Shown here: piece after piece, positions 9,686 to 18,064 of the stretch
How positions within the stretch are numbered: position 1 is the stretch's first letter
Layout: each line of letters begins with the position of its first letter
NCBI GenBank assembly: GCA_025450495.1
Contig: JANWHI010000005.1
Span: 1 to 42,642, forward strand
Direction: 5' to 3'
From: Candidatus Dormiibacter sp.
GTDB lineage: Bacteria; Chloroflexota; Dormibacteria; UBA8260
DNA length: 42,642 nt
The notes under the pieces: generated by a model
Databases searched by the model: none
What the model saw: the letters and a program-made list of their open reading frames with translations, nothing else
What the model was told of the DNA's origin: nothing
Program-made: the position numbers and the translations under genes

Positions 9686-9780
9686 CAGAACTTCTCAGGG
9701 AAGAGCATTGCGGCGAAGAGGTAGATCGTCGCCAGCAGTGCGATGAAGCCGGCGACCACGTAGCCGAGCAGCGGGCTCAC
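9685..9780 (-). CDS. kdpF: KdpF small membrane subunit
   Basis: 31 residues starting with GTG at 9780: one hydrophobic helix [20 protein letters not shown] and the family-type ending LFPEKF. KdpF is a lipid-like stabiliser of KdpFABC. The start GTG overlaps the stop of the preceding 28-residue peptide (GTGA), and its own stop overlaps the kdpA start. Confidence 0.85.
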   Translation of the reverse strand: MSPLLGYVVAGFIALLATIYLFAAMLFPEKF

Positions 9781-9863
9781 AGCTTGGTCAGGCCGACGAC
9801 GTACCCTGCCGTGGCAAGGACGAGCGCCACCAGCACGATGATCATCAGCAGGTCGATGTTCAC
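9777..9863 (-). CDS. Second tiny KdpF-like membrane peptide upstream of kdpF
   Basis: 28 residues from GTG at 9863: MNIDLLMIIVLVALVLATAG followed by YVVGLTKL. It is a single membrane helix with a short polar end carrying one lysine. It is joined to its neighbours by two GTGA overlaps: its GTG overlaps the stop of the upstream gene (9860-9863) and its stop overlaps the kdpF start. Such precise coupling on both sides argues that it is really translated. It might be a KdpF paralogue or an assembly helper for the Kdp complex. It lacks the KdpF-type PEKF ending, so it is not a simple duplicate. Confidence 0.6.
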   Translation of the reverse strand: MNIDLLMIIVLVALVLATAGYVVGLTKL

Positions 9864-10171
9864 TTGCCGCTTCCATCCATGCGAGCAGCGTGCACCCGCG
9901 GGCGTGAACGCACGGTCGACGTGCCGTTCGGCTGTGGCACCCATCCCGCGGCCAGGCGCTCGGAACGGGTGCCGAAGCGAACACGGACCACCAGGTCGTC
10001 GGCGAGCTGGCCACCCGCCTCGATGACCGCGGCCAGCGCGGCGGCCTCCGCGGCGGCGACGGTGTCTCCACCGACGACTAGGTTCAACGCGTCGACGCGT
10101 GCCCGCCAGATCGACGCACCGCTGGGGTTGACCTCGACAACGACTTCGCCAACCGTCCCTCCATCGCCCAT
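9860..10171 (-). CDS. Small protein of unknown function in the kdp operon (HicB-like pattern)
   Basis: About 103 residues from the ATG at 10171; an ATG at 10204 is an alternative. It starts only 43 bp after the kdpE stop and ends in a GTGA overlap with the next tiny gene, so it belongs to the operon. The N-terminal half alternates strands and a helix: GEVVVEVNPSGASIWRARVD, then GGDTVAAAEAAALAAVIEAG. This beta-beta-alpha layout, with a W-x-A-R-V strand and a D-T-x-x-A-x helix start, resembles HicB-like folds; that is a loose visual match, not an identification. The tail is Arg-rich. No catalytic motif is visible. Confidence 0.5.
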   Translation of the reverse strand: MGDGGTVGEVVVEVNPSGASIWRARVDALNLVVGGDTVAAAEAAALAAVIEAGGQLADDLVVRVRFGTRSERLAAGWVPQPNGTSTVRSRPRVHAARMDGSGK

Positions 10172-10214
10172 GCACGAACCGTAGCCACGCTTCCGTGAAC
10201 GCATGGTCAACGAC

Positions 10215-10934
<720 letters not shown>

Positions 10935-12016
10935 CGTCGGGCAATTCTGAGCCAGCGCCGACCAATCACTAGCACACGATTCGAACCGACGGACTCGAAG
11001 TGCGACAGAGTACCTCTCTGCGGTTCACGTATCCGGCGTCGGGGGATCGTCCAACTCAGCTTCGGGAACGGACATGCAGAGCTCTTGGCCGTTGGCCTCG
11101 ATTGGTCCAGTTTCGAGGGCTCGTGGTTGCCGCATTCATGCGACGGCGTCATCGCCTGGGCCGGCGGCCGCCTGCGGCACGCGTCGTAGCCTGGGGGCGT
11201 GCCGCAACCGGCCGCCCGGCATGGGCACGAGTTCGTCGAGGTCAATCCGCACCACCCTGATGCGCAGCCATCGGCGGCGCTCGACGAGCACAGCGCAACC
11301 ATGCCGACGATGGATTACCGCACTGATCCGGCCGAGTACTTCATCAGACGACGACACCACACAGACTCCAAAGAGAGCCGCTGCGTCGAGCCTGTGCGAA
11401 ACATGCGGGGGCACGATTGCACCCTGCTCCTAGGTGCGTCAACGAATGGTCAACGATCGGTGCGACGCCCAGCCCCTTTTGCCAGCGGAGCTTCGTCACC
11501 TGAAGCATCGGTTGGCGGAACTAACGCCTTCGACCGATCAGGGTGACAGCCTTGGACCCCAGAGATGCCTGCGCTCCACCTCTACCGCCGATGAGTACCA
11601 GTCCCACCGGGCGCTGAACGATGCGGGCGGCGCGGCATGGCCGGCCACAGATGGGGCGGCCGCGGCGACCTGAACGCGGCGATTCGATGCGGGCGCGTGC
11701 CTCGTCGTAGAGATCGCGCCACCGTCGGGCGAGCTCGGCACGATGCTGACGCCAGGCCGCCTTAGCGACCTGGTCGCCCCGGATACCGCGCACGCTCACC
11801 GCGATTGTGCGAGCTCTCGCGCGAATCCCTCCAGTTTGAGGGATTCGATGATCTTCTTGAAGAAGTGCCGCAAGCGGCGCCAGATATTGCAGGCTCCGCA
11901 ACGGGAACCCACCAACGTGCCGAAGCCCACCGCGCCAATTCGCGACCACACATTGTTCGGGCGGGTCGGCCTCTTGGAGACCCCGGCATCGAGCAGTCTC
12001 GGTGATGTCAGTCGGG
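10935..12016. other. Long intergenic region between kdpE and the integrase gene
   Basis: About 1.08 kb without a clearly recognisable gene, unlike the dense packing elsewhere. It holds the possible PRC-barrel-like gene at 11136-11414. It also has a minus-strand frame ending at 11796 whose last 51 codons (from GTG at 11951) give WRRLRHFFKKIIESLKLEGF and resemble real amphipathic protein, but they have no family match. Frames here are broken and codon use is mixed. This would fit decayed mobile-element cargo next to the integrase. The kdp operon promoter must lie in the first part, but I could not place it. Confidence 0.5.
11136..11414 (-). CDS. Possible small PRC-barrel-like protein
   Basis: 92 residues from GTG at 11414, with an AGGAG about 12 bases upstream. 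The middle reads VVSSSDEVLGRISAVIHR, then CAVLVERRRWLRIRVVRIDL, then DELVPMPGGRL. This follows the PRC-barrel plan: a strand with a polar residue before x-G-x-I/V, a strand with hydrophobic-charged alternation, and a strand before an acidic turn. PRC-barrel proteins of this size are common in stress and envelope loci. The match is visual and the end of the protein is poor, so it may be a remnant. Confidence 0.3.
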   Translation of the reverse strand: MPPHVSHRLDAAALFGVCVVSSSDEVLGRISAVIHRRHGCAVLVERRRWLRIRVVRIDLDELVPMPGGRLRHAPRLRRVPQAAAGPGDDAVA

Positions 12017-12955
12017 TCAGGATTCCCGCAGCATCCGGCTGAGCGCGTCGTAGGTGTCATCCACCACCAGGTGCTCGTAGTTGCGCTGGATCATCACCAG
12101 CGACGAGTGCCCCACGATCTTGGCGACCATCAGCGGATTCATGCCGCGCCGCAGGGCTTCGGTGATGAAACTGTGGCGGAAGAGATGCGGGTACACGCGT
12201 TTCGCCACGTTAGCGCGCTCTGCGATGTCTCGCACCATCTGGAGCACACCGGACGTCTCCAGCGGGGCGGTGCGCCCATTGGGGCTGCGGCGCAGCGCGA
12301 CGAAGAGTCGATCGGGAGCGTCGTCGGGCCGGCCTCTCTCGGCGTAGCGCCGCAGGCGTCGAGCCAGGTCGGGCATGATCGGTGCCAACCGGTGATCACC
12401 GCCTTTGGCGCGGGTGATGCGCAAGAGGTGGGTCCGATTGCGCTCGATGACATCGGCCGGTCGCAGCCCGACCAACTCGCCGACGCGCAGACCCGTGTCC
12501 GCCAGGACTCGGATGATCAGCTTGTCGCGCTCGGTCGGCGCCGCTCCCTCCATCGCATTGATCTCCTCGCGGCTGAGGACGTCGATGTCGCGGCGCGCGA
12601 GCTTGGGAAGCTGGCCCTTGGCCTCGAACGACTCCCCCTGTCGCTGTGCCCAACCGAGGAAGAAATTAACATTGCGGACGTACGCGTGCACCGAATGACG
12701 GGAGAGAGGCCCGCGCTTGCCTCCCCGCTCCAGCAGCTCACTCGAGTAGCGGTCCATGACCCGGTTGGACAGCTCGTCGACGTTTGTAATGCCCTCGCGC
12801 TCACAGAAGGGAAGAAACACATGCTGCAGCGGATAGCCATAGGAGTCCTTGACCGTCTTGGGAGACAGCCCCCGTGCCCGACAGGAGGACAGGTAGTCGT
12901 CCACCAGTCGTGCGAGCGGCTCGCTGCTCTTCGGGATGACCTTCAGACGGCTCAC
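12017..12955 (-). CDS. Tyrosine recombinase / phage-type integrase
   Basis: 312 residues from GTG at 12955. A SAM-like N-terminal DNA-binding domain (about 10-105) precedes the catalytic domain with all active residues visible: R157 in TGLRVGELVGL, K184 in RAKGGDHR, H257 and R260 in PHLFRHSF, H283 in VGHSS and the nucleophile Y293 in RNYEHL. The family carries out site-specific strand exchange. It lies about 155 bp beyond the 3' end of tRNA-Ala, which is the usual position for an enzyme that integrates at a tRNA 3' end. XerC/D-type housekeeping use is possible, but the context favours an integrative element. Confidence 0.9.
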   Translation of the reverse strand: MSRLKVIPKSSEPLARLVDDYLSSCRARGLSPKTVKDSYGYPLQHVFLPFCEREGITNVDELSNRVMDRYSSELLERGGKRGPLSRHSVHAYVRNVNFFLGWAQRQGESFEAKGQLPKLARRDIDVLSREEINAMEGAAPTERDKLIIRVLADTGLRVGELVGLRPADVIERNRTHLLRITRAKGGDHRLAPIMPDLARRLRRYAERGRPDDAPDRLFVALRRSPNGRTAPLETSGVLQMVRDIAERANVAKRVYPHLFRHSFITEALRRGMNPLMVAKIVGHSSLVMIQRNYEHLVVDDTYDALSRMLRES

Positions 12956-13110
12956 GAGGCGCCTTCAACTCACCGCCCTGAGCAGCGGTGTTGGTCAGGA
13001 TACCGGTCCAAGCCATCACTTTCAAGCCGTATATTCACCCCGTTTTGGAGCACTTTTTAGCAGCGTCAAGTCACATTCAAGAGCTGCACCTTAACTCGAA
13101 ATCGATCAGG

Positions 13111-13186
13111 TGGTGGAGCCAGGGGGACTCGAACCCCCGACCCCTTGCATGCCATGCAAGTGCTCTCCCAGCTGAGCTATGGCCCC
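13111..13186 (-). tRNA. tRNA-Ala(GGC)
   Basis: 76 nt including an encoded CCA (13111-13113). The minus strand begins GGGGCCATAGCTCAGCTGGG. The acceptor stem GGGGCCA pairs with TGGCTCC, the anticodon stem is CTTGC/GCAAG with loop ATGGCAT (anticodon GGC), and the T-arm is CGGGG TTCGAGT CCCCC. A TACCAT box in minus-strand sense (13199-13194) ends 7 nt upstream of the 5' base and fits a -10 element. The 3' end faces the integrase gene. Confidence 0.97.
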
Positions 13187-13380
13187 GGCAGGGATGGTAG
13201 CAGCGGGGCCCGCGCCGGCCGACGGCTCTGCAGAGCCGAAGTCGCAGGCAACGTGGTCACAACTGCATACAACCGCGCAGTAACATATCGCCCCGGACCC
13301 TGAGAAGCGCACAATAGCGCGCAGACTCAGTGCAATGCGACAGGCGCCCGATCAGGTGCCATCGTCATGGGAGCGGCGGG

Positions 13381-13896
13381 ATGGTCTTGCTCGATGGTGC
13401 CAGCGACACGGCAGCGCGGGTGTCGCCGCTCGTCTCCGCCGCCCAACGGCTGGTCAGTCGCATCGAGGTCCTCGTCGAGGAGGTCGCCAGGCTCCGCGAG
13501 GACAACGCCACCCTCCGGCACGAGGTGCGTGAGGCGGTCGCTCTGCTCGACGGAGCTGCCAACGCAGGGTCCGATGGTCACCGCATCCTTCGTGGTCGCA
13601 CAGTGTTGGTGGCCAAGGTCAAGGCTCCCGTCCGCCGCCGCCGCCGCGGCCGGGCGCCCAAGGGGCGGGCCACTCCGACTGATGTCACGGCAGATGTCGT
13701 CCGGGCAGTGCTTGTCAAGCTCGGCGAGGCCACAGCCTCAGAGATCGCCGCAGAGATCACGCGAGCCCGAGTGCAGGCGGCAGTGTCCGGCTCCACCGCG
13801 CCGGTCGGCGGCCGGGCGGTCCGCTTTTTGGCCGAGCGGGCAGGCGCAACCACCCGCGTGGGGGAGGATGGCCAGCGCCGCTACCGGCTTGGCTGA
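13381..13896 (+). CDS. Small basic DNA-binding-type protein: coiled coil, Arg-rich AT-hook-like linker, winged-helix-like end
   Basis: 171 residues from the ATG at 13381, with GGGAGCGG a few bases upstream. Residues about 20-57 form heptads (SAAQRLVSRIEVLVEEVARL, then REDNATLRHEV), a likely dimerising coiled coil. Residues 84-97 are RRRRRGRAPKGR-type sequence resembling an AT-hook. Residues about 100-170 (DVVRAVLVKLGEATASEIAA, ending in DGQRRYRL) look like a small winged helix with a final beta-wing. The combination suggests a nucleoid-associated or regulatory DNA-binding protein. No exact family is recognised. Confidence 0.6.
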   Translation: MVLLDGASDTAARVSPLVSAAQRLVSRIEVLVEEVARLREDNATLRHEVREAVALLDGAANAGSDGHRILRGRTVLVAKVKAPVRRRRRGRAPKGRATPTDVTADVVRAVLVKLGEATASEIAAEITRARVQAAVSGSTAPVGGRAVRFLAERAGATTRVGEDGQRRYRLG

Positions 13897-13950
13897 CCTG
13901 CGTGCACTCCGAGGTTGCCCGCACCCAGCGCTGGCCGCTGCCGGCGGATG

Positions 13951-14532
13951 TCAGGGACGGTTGGGGTCGCGGCCAAAGAAGGCGGCGAGCCGGTCGTACA
14001 GTGGGGCGGAGGGATCGATCGACACCTCCGGCCCGAATGCCTGGCCCCGCATCTGTGGCTTGAGCGCCCCTTGCGCCCAGGTCAGCGCCGCCTCGCCCAC
14101 CTGAGTGTCGAGCGCGGTCGACTGACCGGTGGCGCGGGCCAGGTCCCAGGTATGGACGGCGAATTCGGCGGTGAGCTGGTCGACGGGAAAGCGCTTGGGC
14201 AACTGACCCATCCCGGGCATCTCGACGCTGCCGTCGAGATCGGCGGCCCGCCAGGCGGCGATCAGCGCCGTCGCCGCCTCCTGGAACTCGGCGGCCGCCT
14301 TGTCAACGTGGGGCGGCGCGGCCGCCCAGTTCGGGCTGCCGCCGCTGGCTCGGATCTCGCCGTTGCGCGCCGACTGGATGACGTGATCGACGAGCTGTGT
14401 CACGTTCCAGTCGTGGCACGGCGTGTGCATGCCCCACTGGTCGCCGGCCACGCCGGCGATGACATCTCCGGCCTGCTCGACCGAACGAGAGAGCGTGGCG
14501 AGCGGGCCTGCTGGGGTGGGCACGCCGGTCAT
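13951..14532 (-). CDS. TIGR03086-type metal-binding protein of the DinB/maleylpyruvate-isomerase superfamily
   Basis: 193 residues from the ATG at 14532. The N-terminal bundle has PCHDWNVTQLVDHVIQSA, the signature W-x-V-x-x-L-x-x-H of this family in which the histidine helps bind a divalent metal. Later VDQLTAEFAVHTWDLARATG supplies the second conserved H-x-W-D-L-A-R-A motif. Members act as thiol-dependent isomerases or transferases, but most are uncharacterised, so the substrate is unknown. It is divergently arranged with the VOC gene at 14592, with a 59-bp intergenic region that may hold both promoters. Confidence 0.8.
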   Translation of the reverse strand: MTGVPTPAGPLATLSRSVEQAGDVIAGVAGDQWGMHTPCHDWNVTQLVDHVIQSARNGEIRASGGSPNWAAAPPHVDKAAAEFQEAATALIAAWRAADLDGSVEMPGMGQLPKRFPVDQLTAEFAVHTWDLARATGQSTALDTQVGEAALTWAQGALKPQMRGQAFGPEVSIDPSAPLYDRLAAFFGRDPNRP

Positions 14533-14591
14533 CTTACCGACCGCCCACCGCGGCGGTGCTATGCCGCCGGTGTGCGTACGATTGGCGGACA

Positions 14592-15038
14592 GTGAGCATT
14601 CCTGCACGTGTCAGTCTCGCCACCCTCGGTGTGCGCGATGTTGCCGTCAGCACCGCGTTCTACCGCGCACTGGGATGGCCGCTGTCGCCGGCATCGGTCG
14701 AGGGCGAGGTCAGCTTCTTCAACACCGCGGGCGGGTTGCTCGGCCTGTTCGGGCGCGAGTCGCTCGCCGAGGACGCGAACTCCGAAGACGACGACGACAT
14801 CCACGGGTTCCGCGGCGTCACGCTGGCCATCAACCTGGAGAGCGAGGCCATGGTCGACGAGGCGTTCGACCAGGTGAGGATGGCCGGCGGCAGGGTTCTC
14901 AAGGAACCGATCAAGGTGTTCTGGGGTGGGTACTCGGGGTACTTCGCTGATCCCGACGGTCACGTGTGGGAGGTGGCGCACAACCCGGGTTGGCCGATGG
15001 GCGACGACGGCCGGCCGCAGCTCCCAGCAAGCGAGTGA
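14592..15038 (+). CDS. VOC (glyoxalase/bleomycin-resistance) superfamily protein
   Basis: 148 residues from GTG at 14592. Two beta-alpha-beta-beta-beta modules: LATLGVRDVAVSTAFYRALG opens module 1, and EAMVDEAFDQVRMAGGRVLK opens module 2. The end GYSGYFADPDGHVWEVAHNP is the classical VOC metal-site strand (GYFxDPDGxxWE). It probably binds a small molecule or metal; the substrate is unknown. A TACGAT box ends 9 nt before the start, which may be a -10 element of a nearly leaderless mRNA. Confidence 0.85.
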   Translation: MSIPARVSLATLGVRDVAVSTAFYRALGWPLSPASVEGEVSFFNTAGGLLGLFGRESLAEDANSEDDDDIHGFRGVTLAINLESEAMVDEAFDQVRMAGGRVLKEPIKVFWGGYSGYFADPDGHVWEVAHNPGWPMGDDGRPQLPASE

Positions 15039-15224
15039 CGGCGGCCGATGATCCTGCTGCGGTGATTCCCTGGGTGCGGCGCCGGCGGCCCATGCCGGAA
15101 GGCACGACCCCACCCGCAGCATCCCCAGCGCCGGCGGCGACGGCGGTGCCCCCGGGGCCCGGCTGAGGGTTCGTCGCACACCTTGTCCGTTTGGTGTCCC
15201 GGTGACCACCGGACACTCGCGTGC

Positions 15225-15803
15225 ATGGCGGCACTGCACCGGTTGCTGACGCGAAGGTCCGGGCGCCTGGTCGCCATCAGCCTGGTCGCCGCGTCGGCAG
15301 CGGCGGTCGGGCTGATGATGACAGCGCGCGGCAACGACCAGCCGCTGGCGGCGGCGACGCCCGCCGTGGCAGCGCCCGGACCGGCGGCGACACTTCTGGT
15401 GTTCGTCAGCGGTGCAGTGACTCATCCAGGCCTGTACGAGCTCGCCGTCGGGGCCCGGATCGCCGACGCGATCGCCGACGCCGGCGGGATCCTGCCAACC
15501 GCCGACCCGGGCAAGCTGCCCGACATGGCCGGCGCGGTGCACGACGGCCACCAGGTCAACGTGCCGTTCGCCAAGGGAGCTCGTGCGGTCACCTCAGTGA
15601 AGCTCGACGCCAACAGCGCAACGGCCGACGAGCTCGTGCAGGTTCCCGGGATAACGCCGGACATCGCCACCGCGATCGTCGACGTCAGAACCCAGTGGGG
15701 TCCGTTCGCCAACCTCTCCGACCTGCGCAACGCCCTCGGTCTCGACACCGCGACCGCGGCGCTGATCGGCAAGCACCTGAGCTTTCTCATCGCGGTCCAA
15801 TGA
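15225..15803 (+). CDS. comEA: ComEA-type DNA-uptake protein (SLBB plus helix-hairpin-helix)
   Basis: 192 residues from the ATG at 15225. A membrane anchor (about 14-32) precedes an Ala/Pro-rich linker, an SLBB domain (LLVFVSGAVTHPGLYELAVG, ARIADAIADAGG) and a C-terminal helix-hairpin-helix region: LDANSATADELVQVPGITPD, then GPFANLSDLRNALGL. ComEA binds double-stranded DNA outside the membrane and passes it to ComEC. The stop overlaps the comEC start (ATGA), so the two proteins are translationally coupled. Confidence 0.93.
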   Translation: MAALHRLLTRRSGRLVAISLVAASAAAVGLMMTARGNDQPLAAATPAVAAPGPAATLLVFVSGAVTHPGLYELAVGARIADAIADAGGILPTADPGKLPDMAGAVHDGHQVNVPFAKGARAVTSVKLDANSATADELVQVPGITPDIATAIVDVRTQWGPFANLSDLRNALGLDTATAALIGKHLSFLIAVQ

Positions 15804-18052
15804 GCGCCACCGCCCCCTGGCGGGTCGCGCTCTGTGCCGGCGCATTCTCGGCGTGCGTCGCCGTCGCGCCCATGGGCATCGGGATGGCGGTACTTGTGGC
15901 GGTGGTCGCGTGCGTGCTGATCGCGCTCCTCTTCCTGGAATTGCGGTCGGTGACCGCGATGGCGGCGATAGCCGCCTGCTGCCTTGGCACCTGGCGTGGA
16001 TTGGCGGCGACGGCGGTCGACCGCGGAGCGGGGAGTGTCGCCGGTCACCTCGGCAGCGGATCGATCGTGCTGCGCGGAACTGCTGGCGACGCTGGTGTTC
16101 CGGGCCGCGACGACACCATCGTTGTCGACGTCGATCACCTCGCCACCCAGTCGGGCACCTGGAAGGTCGGCGGCGCGGTGGTCGTGCAACCGCGGGTTGC
16201 GGTGGCGGTCCTGCCCGGCGACATGGTCGACGTGCAGACCGCCAGCCTTCGCGCGCCGCCGCGACGGCCGGGAGCCCTGTCGGCAGTCGCGCTGGAGCGG
16301 GTCGGCGCGACCGCCATCGCCACCGCAGCGCAGGTGACCATCCTCGCCCATGGCGGCCCGACGCCGGCGCGGTTGGCACAGCAACTGCGGCAGGTTCTCA
16401 CCACCACGGTGTCCCGCGCGCTGCCCGAGCCGGAGGCGACGCTGCTGCTCGGCATCGCGTTCGGCATCCACGGCCGGATCGCAGGCGCGGTCAAGGCGCC
16501 GCTGCAGGACGCCGGGCTCATCCATGTCATCGCCGTGAGCGGGCTCAAGGTGGTCATGGTTGCCGGGCTCGTCGAGGCGCTGGCCAGGGTGCGCGGGTGG
16601 TCGCGACGGCGCCGGACCCTGGCCACGCTGGCGACGATCGGCGCGTACGTGGTGCTCAGCGGCGCGGGCGCTGCGGCCCTGCGCAGCAGCGCGATGGTCG
16701 GCGCCGGACTCCTGCTCAGCCGCGACGGCCGGCGGCCGCACTCGTTCGCGCTCCTCGGCCTGTGTGCGGCTCTGCTCCTGGCTGTCGAGCCCGCGGTGGC
16801 GACAGACGTCGGATTCCAGCTCTCCTTTCTCGGCACCGCCGGGATCCTGGTGCTGGCGGCACCGATTGCCGCCCACATCCCTGGGCCCAGGCTGCTGGTT
16901 GAACCGTTCGCAGTGACAATCGCGGCCCAGCTCGCCACCGCGCCCATCACCGCTGGGACCTTCGGCGTGCTGTCGCTGGTCGGCCCCTTCGCCAACGCGC
17001 TGGTGCTGCCCCTGATCCCTCTGGTGATCGTGGTGGGCGGGGCCGGGGCACTGGTGGGCACGGTGCTGCCCGCCCTCGGCTGGGCAGCGCTCCACACCGC
17101 CGCCCTGGCGTGCACCCTCGTCCTGGCGATTGCGCGGGGGGCAGCGGCCATGCCCCTGGCGGCCATCCACCTCCAGCTCTGGCCCTCGGCCTGGACCGCT
17201 GCCGAGCTGGCGACGGTGGGCGCGGGCGGGCTGGCGTGGCTCCTGTACGAGCACTGGCTGCCGTTTCGCGCTGGTTCACTGACCGTGGGGGCAGCCGCGG
17301 CGATGGGAGCGGGGATTGTGTCGACCTCCGTTGCCTCAGCGGCCACCGCGAGCACTCTGCGCGTGACGGTGCTCGACGTCGGCAACGGGGTCGCGGTGCT
17401 GGTCCGGCCGCCGGGTGGGGGCACGGTGCTCGTCGATGGTGGCTCCGATGGCGCGGCTCTGCTCAGCGCGCTCGGTCGGACGCTGTCACCGCTGGACCGT
17501 CACCTCGACGCTGTGGTTCTCACGGCGACGGATCGCGCCACGTCTGCCGCCATCCGCAGCCTGATCGGCCACTACGACGTGAGCTGGCTGCTGGTCTCGC
17601 AGCCGCTGCCGCCTGCCCTGCAGACGGCCGCCACCCAGCTCGCCGGGTCCGGCACCAAGGTGATCGTGGCCGGCGACTCGCCGTGGCGGGTGGCGGGCGT
17701 GAGCGCACGCTGCGTCGCCTCCGGCCCGCTGCCCGCGTCGGCCTGTGTGCTGCAGCTCACCGACGGACGCTCAACGGCCCTGGTGACAGGCAACCTCGCA
17801 CAGGCCTCGCAGGACGAGCTCGCGGGAGTCGCCGGCTCTCGGCTGCGCGCCGACCTGCTTGTGGCGCCGACGACGACGGCGCCGTCTGCCGACCTGCTGG
17901 CTGCAGTGCAACCCGGTCTGATCGCCGTCCCGGCCAAGCGCACCCCGCCCGGCCTCGCCGGCCTAGGCCTCGACGTCAGCCTCACCGGGCGCGACAGCGA
18001 CATCGAATTCTCCACGCTCAGCTCGGGCGGTTTCGCCAACGACACCGGCTGA
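15800..18052 (+). CDS. comEC: ComEC/Rec2-type DNA-uptake channel with a metal-motif-less beta-lactamase-like end
   Basis: 750 residues from the ATG at 15800. Order: N-terminal helices, soluble OB-like domain (about 70-190), competence domain with LLLGIAFGIHG, the family core HVIAVSGLKVVMVAGLVEAL and DVGFQLSFLGTAGILVL, more helices, then a C-terminal metallo-beta-lactamase-like domain beginning VTVLDVGNGVAVLV and LVDGGSD. In active relatives the next strand ends in HxHxDH; here residues 572-583 read VVLTATDRATSA, so all four metal ligands are missing (A576, D578, A580 and T581 in those places). A later strand has VTGNLAQ instead of the usual TGD. Import could remain while degradation of the non-imported strand is lost or done by another nuclease. 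Confidence 0.92.
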   Translation: MSATAPWRVALCAGAFSACVAVAPMGIGMAVLVAVVACVLIALLFLELRSVTAMAAIAACCLGTWRGLAATAVDRGAGSVAGHLGSGSIVLRGTAGDAGVPGRDDTIVVDVDHLATQSGTWKVGGAVVVQPRVAVAVLPGDMVDVQTASLRAPPRRPGALSAVALERVGATAIATAAQVTILAHGGPTPARLAQQLRQVLTTTVSRALPEPEATLLLGIAFGIHGRIAGAVKAPLQDAGLIHVIAVSGLKVVMVAGLVEALARVRGWSRRRRTLATLATIGAYVVLSGAGAAALRSSAMVGAGLLLSRDGRRPHSFALLGLCAALLLAVEPAVATDVGFQLSFLGTAGILVLAAPIAAHIPGPRLLVEPFAVTIAAQLATAPITAGTFGVLSLVGPFANALVLPLIPLVIVVGGAGALVGTVLPALGWAALHTAALACTLVLAIARGAAAMPLAAIHLQLWPSAWTAAELATVGAGGLAWLLYEHWLPFRAGSLTVGAAAAMGAGIVSTSVASAATASTLRVTVLDVGNGVAVLVRPPGGGTVLVDGGSDGAALLSALGRTLSPLDRHLDAVVLTATDRATSAAIRSLIGHYDVSWLLVSQPLPPALQTAATQLAGSGTKVIVAGDSPWRVAGVSARCVASGPLPASACVLQLTDGRSTALVTGNLAQASQDELAGVAGSRLRADLLVAPTTTAPSADLLAAVQPGLIAVPAKRTPPGLAGLGLDVSLTGRDSDIEFSTLSSGGFANDTG

Positions 18053-18064
18053 CGCCCGATCACA

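Noticed and set aside
10974..11000. A second tRNA T-arm-like sequence (GGTTCGAATC on the minus strand) ahead of kdpE.
   Set aside because: The flanking bases do not pair as a T-stem and no CCA or acceptor strand follows.
15422..17254. A long minus-strand open frame across comEA/comEC.
   Set aside because: Antisense to clear domains of ComEA and ComEC; its product is Arg/Gly/Gln-rich low-complexity sequence.
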